In this document: in pieces, positions 38,298 through 45,898 of the stretch
How the letters are laid out: the number at the start of each line of letters is the position of its first letter
How positions within the stretch are numbered: position 1 is the stretch's first letter
Assembly (NCBI RefSeq): GCF_026810505.1
Contig: NZ_CP101750.1
Span: 4,951,001 to 5,015,000, forward strand
DNA length: 64,000 nt
Direction of reading: 5' to 3'
Source of the DNA: Streptomyces sp. Je 1-369
Lineage (GTDB): Bacteria > Actinomycetota > Actinomycetes > Streptomycetales > Streptomycetaceae
The notes under the pieces: model-generated
What the model was told of the DNA's origin: nothing
The model's database searches: none
The model's input: the letters and a program-made list of their open reading frames with translations, nothing else
Position numbers and translations under genes: made by a program

Positions 38298-38824
38298 CTC
38301 TCCCGCTCCTCACGTTCGAGCGCGCGCGCGTCCAGGTCGCGGCTCTCCAGCTCCTGACGGAGCCTGGCGAGCGCCCGGTGCAGCGTGCTCTTGACCGTTC
38401 CGGCCGACATGCCGAGGGCGGCGGCCGTCTCCTCTGTGGACATCTGCTCCCAGTGTCGCAGCACGACCACGCTGCGCTGCTTGGGTGCGAGCACCTTCAT
38501 GATGTCCATCAGCAGCGCGCGGTCCGCGTGCTGCTCGGTGGAGTCTTCCACGCTCGCGTCGGGCAGCTGCTCGGTGGGCACCTCTTCGAGCTTGCGGGCG
38601 CGCCACCACTCCGTACGGGTGTTGATCATGACGCGGCGCAGGTAGGCGTCCGCGAGCCGCTTGTCGGCTATGCCGTCCCAGCGGCCGTACGTCCGGACCA
38701 GGGCGGTCTGGAGCAGATCCTGGGCGTCCACGGGGTCCGGGACCAGGCGCCGGGCACTGCGCAGCAGGGCATCCTGCCGAGTGCGGACGTACTCTTCGAA
38801 CTCGAGCACCTCGCCGTGCGCCAT
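38285..38824 (-). CDS. sigE: ECF sigma factor SigE
   Basis: A 179-residue ECF sigma: region 2 (EFEEYVRTRQDALLRSARRLV, DLLQTALVRTYGRW) and region 4 (LAPKQRSVVVLRHWEQMSTEETAAALGMSAGTVKSTLHRALARL). It matches SigE of S. coelicolor almost throughout. SigE directs envelope-maintenance genes and unlike most ECF factors is controlled at transcription by CseB rather than by an anti-sigma. The ATG at 38824 gives the familiar GEVLEFEEY start; GGAGGCGG is upstream. First gene of sigE-cseA-cseB-cseC. Confidence 0.97.
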   Translation of the reverse strand: MAHGEVLEFEEYVRTRQDALLRSARRLVPDPVDAQDLLQTALVRTYGRWDGIADKRLADAYLRRVMINTRTEWWRARKLEEVPTEQLPDASVEDSTEQHADRALLMDIMKVLAPKQRSVVVLRHWEQMSTEETAAALGMSAGTVKSTLHRALARLRQELESRDLDARALEREERESCAA

Positions 38825-38899
38825 ATCAAACCGCCTCCGTTCCGTCCCCATTGCCGACCGCCGTCCCTGCTGTGCGGTACAGGTAAGAAGCTACGGAGG

Positions 38900-38958
38900 G
38901 GTTGTCACGAGGTTGTGCGGAGCAGCCAGCGGCGGACGCACGGCTGTACGTAGGTTGT
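38900..38958 (-). promoter_or_regulatory. Candidate CseB binding repeats upstream of sigE
   Basis: On the minus strand ACAACC occurs three times in direct order (plus-strand GGTTGT at 38900-38905, 38911-38916, 38953-38958). The two nearest copies are exactly 11 bp apart and the third 42 bp further, i.e. on the same helix face. OmpR-family regulators typically bind such 10-11-bp spaced direct repeats. Confidence 0.55.
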
Positions 38959-39093
38959 GTAACAGAAGTAGGGCCCGAGTAAACTCCTGCGTTTACCAGG
39001 GCCCCAGGCGTCCCGGCCATCGGGTCGAAGGCGGACAGGCCGGGGAAACCAGCAGGTAAGCGGTCAGGCCCGGTCAGGTCCGGCCAGGTTCGG

Positions 39094-40029
39094 TCAGGTC
39101 AGGGGTAGCCGGTACAAACCGTCCGGCAGCGGCTCCACCAGGCCGTCCGCGACCAGACCGTCCAGCGCGCGGGCCCGTTGCACCGGCTCGTCCCACACCC
39201 GGTCGAGCACGGTCTGCGGTACGGGCGCGACGGCCTCGCGCAGCACGGCGAGCAGCTTGCCCCGGACCTGCCGGTCCGTTCCCGCGTACGTCTGACCGCG
39301 GCGGGCGGGACCCTCGTGCGGGGGCTTCCCCGCCGTACGCCAGGCACACTGCGCGGCGATCGGGCACTGCGCGCAGTTCTCGTTCTTCGCCGTGCAGACC
39401 AGGGCGCCCAGCTCCATGGAGGCGGCCGCCCAGCGGGACGCGGTCTCCTCCTCCTCGGGGAGGAGGGCGCGGGCGAGCTTGCGCTCCGCGGCGGTCGTCG
39501 CGTTCGGCGGGTACTGCACGCCGGTCACGGCCCGCGCGAAGACCCGGCGCACGTTGGTGTCGAGCACGGCGTGCCGCTGCCCGTACGCGAACGAGGCCAC
39601 GGCGGCCGCCGTGTACTCGCCGATGCCGGGCAGCGCGAGCAACTGGGCGTGCTGCCGCGGTACGTCGCCACCGTGCCGCTCCGTTATGGCGACGGCGGCG
39701 CCGTGCAGCCGCAGGGCGCGACGCGGATACCCGAGCCGCCCCCAGGCGCGGACCGCCTCACCGGGCGCCTCCTTGGCGAGGTCGGCGGGGCGGGGCCAGC
39801 GGGCCAGCCACTGCTCGTACACGGGCAGGACGCGGCTGACGGGCGTCTGCTGGAGCATGAACTCGCTGACCATCACGCCCCACGGCCCGGCGTCCTCACG
39901 ACGCCACGGCAGATCACGGGCATGCGTGTCGAACCACGCGATTACGGGACGGTGCAGGAACTCGCCTGCGGGCTCGGGGGCGTCCCCGGGGACGGGGCTG
40001 TTCGGCAGGGGCTTCGTGGGCGCAGTCAT
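39094..40029 (-). CDS. mutY: A/G-specific adenine DNA glycosylase
   Basis: MutY removes adenine mispaired with 8-oxoguanine. The 311-residue protein has PWRREDAGPWGVMVSEFMLQQTPVSRV (catalytic-site helix), the helix-hairpin-helix LLALPGIGEYTAAAVASFAYG with the following VLDTNVRRVFAR, and four cysteines for the iron-sulfur cluster (C-6-C-2-C-5-C pattern in VCTAKNENCAQCPIAAQC). The C-terminal NUDT1-like domain is shortened, as in other actinobacterial MutY. It stands alone, transcribed toward sigE. Confidence 0.95.
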   Translation of the reverse strand: MTAPTKPLPNSPVPGDAPEPAGEFLHRPVIAWFDTHARDLPWRREDAGPWGVMVSEFMLQQTPVSRVLPVYEQWLARWPRPADLAKEAPGEAVRAWGRLGYPRRALRLHGAAVAITERHGGDVPRQHAQLLALPGIGEYTAAAVASFAYGQRHAVLDTNVRRVFARAVTGVQYPPNATTAAERKLARALLPEEEETASRWAAASMELGALVCTAKNENCAQCPIAAQCAWRTAGKPPHEGPARRGQTYAGTDRQVRGKLLAVLREAVAPVPQTVLDRVWDEPVQRARALDGLVADGLVEPLPDGLYRLPLT

Positions 40030-40138
40030 GGCACATCCGATCCTGCCACGGGCCCGCCGACACACGAGCCAACCGCGCGGCTAGCGCCACAGGTTTCACC
40101 GAGCCGCCCACCCGACGGGGCGCCCGGGCCAACGTCTA

Positions 40139-40272
40139 CGGGGGCGTGGGCCTGGGTGCAGGGTGGGTCAGGGGCCGGGTGCGCGGCGGCGGTCCGGGCC
40201 GGCCTGTGAGGGGGCGTGGGTGCAGGGTGGGTCAGGGGCGCGGGGAACTGCGCGACCAGCCACGGTGGCGCC
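40139..40272. repeat. Streptomyces intergenic repeat copies
   Basis: Within the 40030-40358 gap, GGGTGCAGGGTGGGTCAGGG occurs at ~40155-40174 and again at ~40219-40238. The second copy continues into GCGCGGGGAACTGCGCGACC, a sequence I recognise as a very common intergenic repeat in Streptomyces genomes, with GCGC...GCGC potential to form a hairpin. Confidence 0.75.
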
Positions 40273-40358
40273 GCGCTCGGCGTCGAGACCTGACGATCGG
40301 CAGGGGCGGGGACACGCGGGCGGCCAGTAGCGTCGGCGGGGTGGATCAAGGAGCGGGG

Positions 40359-40496
40359 ATGGGCGCCGGGAAGGGTGCCGGGAAGGGCGCCGCCGGGAAG
40401 GCGCCGGGAAAGGCGCCGGGAGAGGCGCCGGGAGAGGCGTCCGCGGACGTACCAAAGGCGTGCTGCTGTGGGCAGCGCTCACCGCGCCCGTCGTGA
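40359..40496 (+). pseudogene. Short ORF with strong RBS; probable frameshifted 5' end of the next kinase
   Basis: AAGGAG lies 5 nt before ATG 40359, the best ribosome site in the area, yet this frame stops at 40494-40496 after 45 codons. It encodes Gly/Lys/Ala/Pro repeats (AGKGAGKGAAGKAPGKAPGE) and ends in the frame one base off from the kinase. A -1 shift near the GTACCAAAGGCGTG junction would join a hydrophilic N-terminal tail directly to the first kinase membrane segment. Causes could be a real indel in the GC-rich ~12-bp repeat, a sequencing error, programmed shifting, or a genuine coupled leader ORF. Confidence 0.5.
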
Positions 40497-42118
40497 GTGT
40501 GGACCGGCTGGGGCTCAACGAACCCCGTTCCGCCACGCAGCAGCTCGCCGGACTCGCCGTCCTCGCCGCCGCCGTCACCGTCCGCCGGGCCCACCCCCTC
40601 CCCGCCTTCCTCCTCGCCGCCACCCTCGGCCTCGCCACCGCCCCCTCCCTCTTCACCCTCGCCTACGGCCCCGCGTTCGCCGTCCTCGCGCTGCTCCTGG
40701 GCCGCCGCGCCGACCGCGCGAGGACCGCGCTGCTCGGCTTCGGCGGCATCGCCGCCGTCGGCACGGTCAAGGTCGCCGTGCGCGACGTCGACCCGACCGT
40801 CGAGTGGGCCGTCCTCATGGCGACGCTCGTCTTCGGCGCGGTCTTCCCCTGGCTCGCCGGCCGCTACTGGCGTCAGGGCCGCGAACTGGCCGCCGCCGGC
40901 TGGGCCCGCGCCGACCAGCTGGAGCGCGAGCAGCGCATCGTCGCCGACCGCGCCCGGCTGCGCGAACGGGCCCGCATCGCCCAGGACATGCACGACTCCC
41001 TGGGCCATGAGCTGAGCCTGATCGCCGTACGCGCAGGGGCCCTCCAGGTCGCCCCCGACCTGCCGGACCCCCACCGCGAGGCCGCCGCCGACCTCCGCGT
41101 GGCCGCCTCGCAGGCCACCGACCGGCTGCACACGATCATCGGCCTGCTCCGCGAGGAAGGAGACGAACAGGCACCGCTGGCCCCGGCGGGTGAGAGCGTC
41201 GCGGCACTCGTCGCGCGCGCCACGGAGTCGGGCCTGCGCATCACGTACGTCGACGAGGGGGACGGCCCCCAGGCGCGGGTGCGGGCGCGGGCGCGGGCGC
41301 AGGGTGACACGGGGCGCCGCGAGTTGACCGAGGGGACCGTCCACCGGGTCGTCCAGGAGGCCCTGACCAACGCCGCCAAGCACGCGCCGGGCGCGCACGT
41401 CACCGTCACGGTCACGCGGGACGGGTCTCCAACGCGGGACGGGTCAACGCGGGACGGATCCGCGCGGGACGGGTCCGTGACGACGGTGACCGTCATGAAC
41501 GGCCGCCCGGCCGCGCCGGGTTGCGCACCCGGCTCCCCGTCAGGCGGCCGCTCCGGACTGCGCGCCCTGCACGCCCGCGTCACGGACCTCGACGGCACGC
41601 TCGAAGCGGGACCGCACGGCGACGGCTTCCGGGTCACCGCCCGCCTCCCCGACCGAGGCGTCACCCCACGGCCCGCCGCGCCCCGCCTCACCGACGCCCG
41701 CCGCCGCACCGCCCTGGCCTTCGGCGCCGCCGTCGTCACGGGAGCGCTGCTCGTCGGGGGCACCTTCGCCTGGTACGCGTACACCCGCACGCACTCCGTC
41801 CTCGCCCCCGCCGACTACGCACGCCTGCGCATCGGCCAGCCCCGCGCCGACGTCGAGCGCGTGCTCCCCGACCGGACCGTCGCCGACCCGCCCCTCGAAC
41901 GCGCCCCGACCCCGCCGCCGCGGGGCGCCGACTGCGCGTACTACCGGTCGAGCGGCGAACTCTTCACTTCCGTCGCGCACTTCAGGCTCTGCTTCGAGGG
42001 CGTAGGCGGTGGAGGCGGCAGAGGCGGTGGAGGCGACGGAGGATCGGAGGGCCGTCTCGTGGACAAGGCGGTCATCCCGACGGCACAGGACCAACAGAAC
42101 AGGGAGAGGGTGCGATGA
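40460..42118 (+). CDS. Sensor histidine kinase with C-terminal TM and BamE-like outer domain
   Basis: As read, 552 residues. N-terminal ~130 residues hold four or five membrane segments; then a linker, HisKA_3 (RARIAQDMHDSLGHELSLIAVRAG, H ~178) and HATPase_c (ALTNAAKHAPG, SGLRALHARV). After the ATPase domain comes another membrane helix (ALAFGAAVVTGALLVGGTFAWYAY) and a ~100-residue domain with YARLRIGQPRADVERVLPD and two cysteines, like SmpA/BamE folds, expected outside the membrane. GTG 40460 has no good ribosome site of its own. The ATPase domain carries four RDGS-type repeats encoded by ~15-bp DNA repeats (41410-41480). It overlaps its regulator by 4 nt. Confidence 0.88.
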   Translation: MLLWAALTAPVVSVDRLGLNEPRSATQQLAGLAVLAAAVTVRRAHPLPAFLLAATLGLATAPSLFTLAYGPAFAVLALLLGRRADRARTALLGFGGIAAVGTVKVAVRDVDPTVEWAVLMATLVFGAVFPWLAGRYWRQGRELAAAGWARADQLEREQRIVADRARLRERARIAQDMHDSLGHELSLIAVRAGALQVAPDLPDPHREAAADLRVAASQATDRLHTIIGLLREEGDEQAPLAPAGESVAALVARATESGLRITYVDEGDGPQARVRARARAQGDTGRRELTEGTVHRVVQEALTNAAKHAPGAHVTVTVTRDGSPTRDGSTRDGSARDGSVTTVTVMNGRPAAPGCAPGSPSGGRSGLRALHARVTDLDGTLEAGPHGDGFRVTARLPDRGVTPRPAAPRLTDARRRTALAFGAAVVTGALLVGGTFAWYAYTRTHSVLAPADYARLRIGQPRADVERVLPDRTVADPPLERAPTPPPRGADCAYYRSSGELFTSVAHFRLCFEGVGGGGGRGGGGDGGSEGRLVDKAVIPTAQDQQNRERVR

Positions 42119-42816
42119 ACGACGAGGTACGACCGGACCAGGAGGGTGCCGCCCGCGCCATCCGCGTCCTCCTCGCCGACGACGAGGCCATGATCCGGGC
42201 AGGCGTACGGGCCATCCTCGCCGCGGGACAGGACATCGAGGTCGTCGCGGAGGCCGGCGACGGGCGCGAGGCCGTGGCGCTGGCGCAGGCCCACCGGCCC
42301 GACGTCGCGCTGCTCGACATCCGCATGCCGCTCGTGGACGGCCTGACCGCGGGGGAGGAGATCGTACGGACGGCGCCCGGCACCGCCGTGGCGATGCTGA
42401 CGACGTTCTCCGAGGACGCGTACATCGCACGGGCGCTCGCCGGCGGAGCCACCGGCTTCCTGCTGAAATCGGGCGACCCGCACGAACTCATCGCGGGCGT
42501 ACGGGCGGTGGCAGGCGGCGCCGCCTTCCTCTCGCCCAAGGTCGCCCGGCACGTCATCGACGGCTTCGGCGCCCGGCGCATGGGCCGCGGCGCCACGGCC
42601 CGCGCCCGCATCCAGGCCCTCACGCCGCGCGAACGCGAGGTGCTGGGCCTGGTCGGCGCGGGCCTGTCCAATCCGGAGATCGCCGCGCGCCTGCATCTCG
42701 TCGAGGGCACGGTGAAGGCGTACGTGAGCGCGGTCCTCGACCGGCTCGGGGTCAGGAACCGCGTGCAGGCGGCGATCGTCGCGTACGAGGCGGAACTCGT
42801 CCCGGAGACGGACTGA
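42115..42816 (+). CDS. NarL/LuxR-family response regulator
   Basis: A 233-residue regulator: receiver domain with DDE at 22-24, phospho-acceptor D68 (VALLDIRMPLVDG) and FLLKSG, then a LuxR helix-turn-helix (LTPREREVLGLVGAGLSNPEIAARLHLVEGTVKAYVSAVLDRL). It starts inside the kinase stop (ATGA), so the two are a translationally coupled two-component system. Target genes are not evident from the neighbourhood. Confidence 0.95.
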   Translation: MNDEVRPDQEGAARAIRVLLADDEAMIRAGVRAILAAGQDIEVVAEAGDGREAVALAQAHRPDVALLDIRMPLVDGLTAGEEIVRTAPGTAVAMLTTFSEDAYIARALAGGATGFLLKSGDPHELIAGVRAVAGGAAFLSPKVARHVIDGFGARRMGRGATARARIQALTPREREVLGLVGAGLSNPEIAARLHLVEGTVKAYVSAVLDRLGVRNRVQAAIVAYEAELVPETD

Positions 42817-42874
42817 CTCCGGGACGACGGGGTTCCGGGACGCCGGGGCTCCGGGACGGGGTGATCGGAAGAGA

Positions 42875-43630
42875 TCAGCGGGGCTGCTGCGTGTCGTCCC
42901 GGCGGATCGTCATGGTCGGCGGGTCGTACGCGGCGGGGTCGTAGACCGGCGGCTGGCGGGTCGGCGCCGGAGCCGGAGCCGGGGCGGGCGAGGGCGCGGG
43001 GATGTGGACGCGGCCCCGGCCGCGGCCGGGACCCGGACCCGCGAACCACTTCACGATCCCCGTGGACGACCCCCGCATCGCCAGCGTGATCCGCGCCACC
43101 GGACGCGTCGCGATCCGTACGAGCAGGAACACGATCAACGCGCCGAAGACCAGCCCCACCGCCACGTCGTGCGGGTAGTGGACGCCGACGAAGACCCGCG
43201 AGAACGCCATGAGCACGGCCATCGGCACGGTCAGGGCCGCGATGCGCGGCCAGGCGAGCGCGAGACCGATGGCGGCGGCGCCCGCGATGGTCGAGTGGTT
43301 GCTGGGGAAGGACCAGTCACCGTGCGGCGGGCACTCGACGAGCGGCCTCAGCGCGCCGGACACCGCCCGGCACGGGCGCTCCTCGTCGATCGCGGACTTG
43401 GCCAGCTCACTGCACACGTACGCCACCGCCGTGGCGAGAGGAGCGAGCACCGCGACCGCCAGAGCGCGGGGGTCCCCGCGCCTGGCCCGCCACCAGGCGA
43501 CGATGAACAGCACCCCGAACAGCAGCAGTCCGAGCTCCGTCCACACCTCGGCGAGATGCTGGAACCACGAGGGCGTGTCGTGGGCGAACTCGGTGATATC
43601 GCGGTAGAGATCGTCGGTCATGGTGTCCAT
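42875..43630 (-). CDS. PAP2-family membrane phosphatase
   Basis: About 251 residues with five or six membrane segments and the three PAP2 motifs: KSAIDEERP, PSNHS and SRVFVGVHYPHD. Such enzymes dephosphorylate lipid phosphates, for example phosphatidic acid or undecaprenyl pyrophosphate in wall synthesis. The C-terminal ~60 residues are Pro/Ala-rich and probably cytoplasmic. ATG 43630 has TACCGT 8 nt upstream; ATG 43621 is also possible. Confidence 0.88.
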   Translation of the reverse strand: MDTMTDDLYRDITEFAHDTPSWFQHLAEVWTELGLLLFGVLFIVAWWRARRGDPRALAVAVLAPLATAVAYVCSELAKSAIDEERPCRAVSGALRPLVECPPHGDWSFPSNHSTIAGAAAIGLALAWPRIAALTVPMAVLMAFSRVFVGVHYPHDVAVGLVFGALIVFLLVRIATRPVARITLAMRGSSTGIVKWFAGPGPGRGRGRVHIPAPSPAPAPAPAPTRQPPVYDPAAYDPPTMTIRRDDTQQPR

Positions 43631-43803
43631 GATTACGGACGGTACGTAGTACGGCCGAATCGTCACATCTGGCGATCGTCCGGTCACACACCTGACGATG
43701 GACAGGGGTGTAAGAGGCGTCCCGGGATGATGATCCGGAAACTTTGTCGCCCAAGGCGGCGGGTGGGGCGGGAGAAGCACCGGATCTCTCGTAAGGTTTG
43801 GGC

Positions 43804-44628
43804 GTGGGATCTCTGCGCAATCCGGTCGGGCCGCTTCCCTCCACCATCTACTGGCGTCGGAGGGCCGTTCTGCTGTCCGTACTCGGCCTCCTGGTGCTCC
43901 TCGTCGTCTGGATCGTCACCTCCGGTGGCGGAGGCGGCGGCAACAACGCGGACGGGCCGGGCGGCAACGGCCCCGCCACGTCCATCACTCCGGGGCCCAC
44001 CGGGTCCGGTCCCGCGATCAGCGAACACCCGGGCGGGCGGGACGAGTCGAGCGAAGGCTCCGGTTCCGGCTCGGGCGGTTCCGGCGGCTCCGGTGGCTCC
44101 GGTGGATCGGGGTCGGGCGGTTCGGGCGGCTCCGACGGTGCGGAGGGCTCGGGGGGCGGTGGCTCCGGCGACGACGCGAAGGGTGGCGGAGGTTCGGGCG
44201 ACCGGCTTCCGGCCGGTACGCGGCTCCCCAACTGCACCAGTGGCGACGTCAAGTTGAAGGTGCGCAGCATCGAGAACCGGTACGCGGTCGACGAGAAGCC
44301 GAAGTTCGAGCTGATCGCCGAGAACAGCGGCGGCAAGGCCTGCAAGGTCGATCTCGGCGGCAAGGGCACGGTGCTGACGATCACTCAGGCCGATGGCGAC
44401 GACGAGTTCTGGTCCTCGGCGGACTGCCCCGAGGGCAGCGGGAGCCTGTTGCTGCGGGTCCCCGCGGACGGTCGGATCACGCATTCCGTGCAGTGGGACC
44501 GGCGGGCCAGCGAGCCCCAGTGCGCGACGCCTTCGGCGGGGTCGGCGGCCCCGGGAACGTACCTGGTCGAGGCGCATGCCCCGGGCCTGGGCACGGCCCA
44601 GGCCTCCTTCGTCCTCGAAAAGGACTAG
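43804..44628 (+). CDS. Membrane-anchored secreted protein with Gly/Ser-rich stalk
   Basis: A 274-residue protein: basic N-terminus, one membrane anchor (AVLLSVLGLLVLLVVWIV, residues ~21-38), a ~95-residue Gly/Ser/Asp stalk of GGSGGSG repeats, and an outer domain of ~140 residues with three or more cysteines (LPNCTSGDVKLKV, GGKACKVDLGG, SSADCPEGS) that looks like an immunoglobulin-like beta fold. No catalytic motif seen. GTG 43804 has TAAGGT 6 nt upstream, so it appears leaderless. Function unknown. Confidence 0.85.
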   Translation: MGSLRNPVGPLPSTIYWRRRAVLLSVLGLLVLLVVWIVTSGGGGGGNNADGPGGNGPATSITPGPTGSGPAISEHPGGRDESSEGSGSGSGGSGGSGGSGGSGSGGSGGSDGAEGSGGGGSGDDAKGGGGSGDRLPAGTRLPNCTSGDVKLKVRSIENRYAVDEKPKFELIAENSGGKACKVDLGGKGTVLTITQADGDDEFWSSADCPEGSGSLLLRVPADGRITHSVQWDRRASEPQCATPSAGSAAPGTYLVEAHAPGLGTAQASFVLEKD

Positions 44629-44652
44629 CCACCTTCGGCGTAGGAGTGGCCC

Positions 44653-44694
44653 AGGTCGTCGCAGATCGCCGCAGTTCGCCGCAGTTCGCCGCAG
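44653..44694. repeat. 10-bp tandem repeat before the disA stop
   Basis: Three contiguous CGCCGCAGTT-type units plus a partial one fill the 67-bp gap between the two convergent genes. Confidence 0.7.
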
Positions 44695-44695
44695 G

Positions 44696-45820
44696 CTAGA
44701 CGTACCGCTCCAGGATCGACGATTCCGCCAGGCGCGACAGGCCCTCGCGGACGCTCCTCGCCCGGGCCTCGCCGACGCCGTCCACCGTCTGGAGGTCGTC
44801 CACGCTGGCGGCGAGGAGCTTCTGCAGGCCGCCGAAGTGCTCGACCAGGCGGTCGATGATCGCTCCGGGGAGCCGGGGGACCTTGGCGAGGAGACGGAAG
44901 CCCCGCGGGGACACCGCGGAGTCCAGCGCCTCGGGGGAGCCCGTGTAACCCAGGGCCCGCGCCACCGTGGGGAGTTCGAGGAGCTCCGCGTGGGTGAGGG
45001 AGTCCAGCTCGGCCAGCGCCTCGTCGACCGTGCGGGACCGCTTGGCCGTGGGCTCGGGCACGTAGTCCCGCACGACCAGCTCGCGCTCGGGCTCGACGCC
45101 CGCGATCAACTCGTCCAGCTGGAGGGCGAGGAGACGCCCGTCCGTGCCGAGCTCCACCACGTACTCGGCGATCTCCGTCGCGATGCGGCGCACCATTTCG
45201 AGGCGCTGCGCGACGGCGGTGACGTCCCGCACCGTCACCAGGTCCTCGATCTCCAGAGCCGACAGCGTGCCCGCGACCTCGTCGAGACGGAGCTTGTACC
45301 GCTCAAGGGTGGCGAGCGCCTGGTTCGCGCGGGAGAGGATCGCCGCCGAGTCCTCCAGGACGCGCCGCTGGCCGTCCACGTACAGCGCGATCAGTCGCAT
45401 GGACTGGGAGACGGAGACGACGGGGAAGCCGACCTGCTTGCTCACGCGGTCCGCCGTGCGGTGCCGTGTGCCCGTCTCCTCCGTGGGAATCGTCGGATCC
45501 GGCACGAGCTGCACGCCCGCGCGCAGGATTTTGGTGATGTCCTTGTCGAGGACGATGCCGCCGTCGAGCTTGCACAGCTCACGCAGCCGCGTCGCCGTGA
45601 ACTCGACGTCCAGGATGAAACCGCCCGTACACATCGACTCGACGGTCTTGTCCCAGCCGAGGACGATCAGGCCACCCGTGTTGCCGCGGAGGATGCGTTC
45701 CAGGCCGTCCCGCAGTGCCATCCCGGGCGCGACGGCGCTCAGGGAGGCGCGCATCAGCCCATCGGCACCGGAGCCCGAACCCGGCTTGCCGGGAACCGAT
45801 GCCCGGTCGTTGGCTGCCAC
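44696..45820 (-). CDS. disA: DNA integrity scanning protein DisA, c-di-AMP synthase
   Basis: A 374-residue diadenylate cyclase. The DAC domain has D86-G87-G88 ([14 protein letters not shown]) and TRHR at 118-121 ([13 protein letters not shown]), the two ATP-binding motifs; the first is DGG rather than the DGA of Bacillus and Mycobacterium. A helical spine and a C-terminal RuvA-like helix-hairpin-helix ([32 protein letters not shown]) for branched DNA follow. GTG 45820 preceded by GGGAG gives the usual AANDRAS start. It lies 78 nt downstream of radA, the usual partner. Confidence 0.97.
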   Translation of the reverse strand: MAANDRASVPGKPGSGSGADGLMRASLSAVAPGMALRDGLERILRGNTGGLIVLGWDKTVESMCTGGFILDVEFTATRLRELCKLDGGIVLDKDITKILRAGVQLVPDPTIPTEETGTRHRTADRVSKQVGFPVVSVSQSMRLIALYVDGQRRVLEDSAAILSRANQALATLERYKLRLDEVAGTLSALEIEDLVTVRDVTAVAQRLEMVRRIATEIAEYVVELGTDGRLLALQLDELIAGVEPERELVVRDYVPEPTAKRSRTVDEALAELDSLTHAELLELPTVARALGYTGSPEALDSAVSPRGFRLLAKVPRLPGAIIDRLVEHFGGLQKLLAASVDDLQTVDGVGEARARSVREGLSRLAESSILERYV

Positions 45821-45898
45821 TGCACTCCCTCGGTCGCAGGTTCTCCAGGCCTTCGCCGGCACCTTGCTTCGTACGGATGGGCGAGACCAGGGCAAAGT

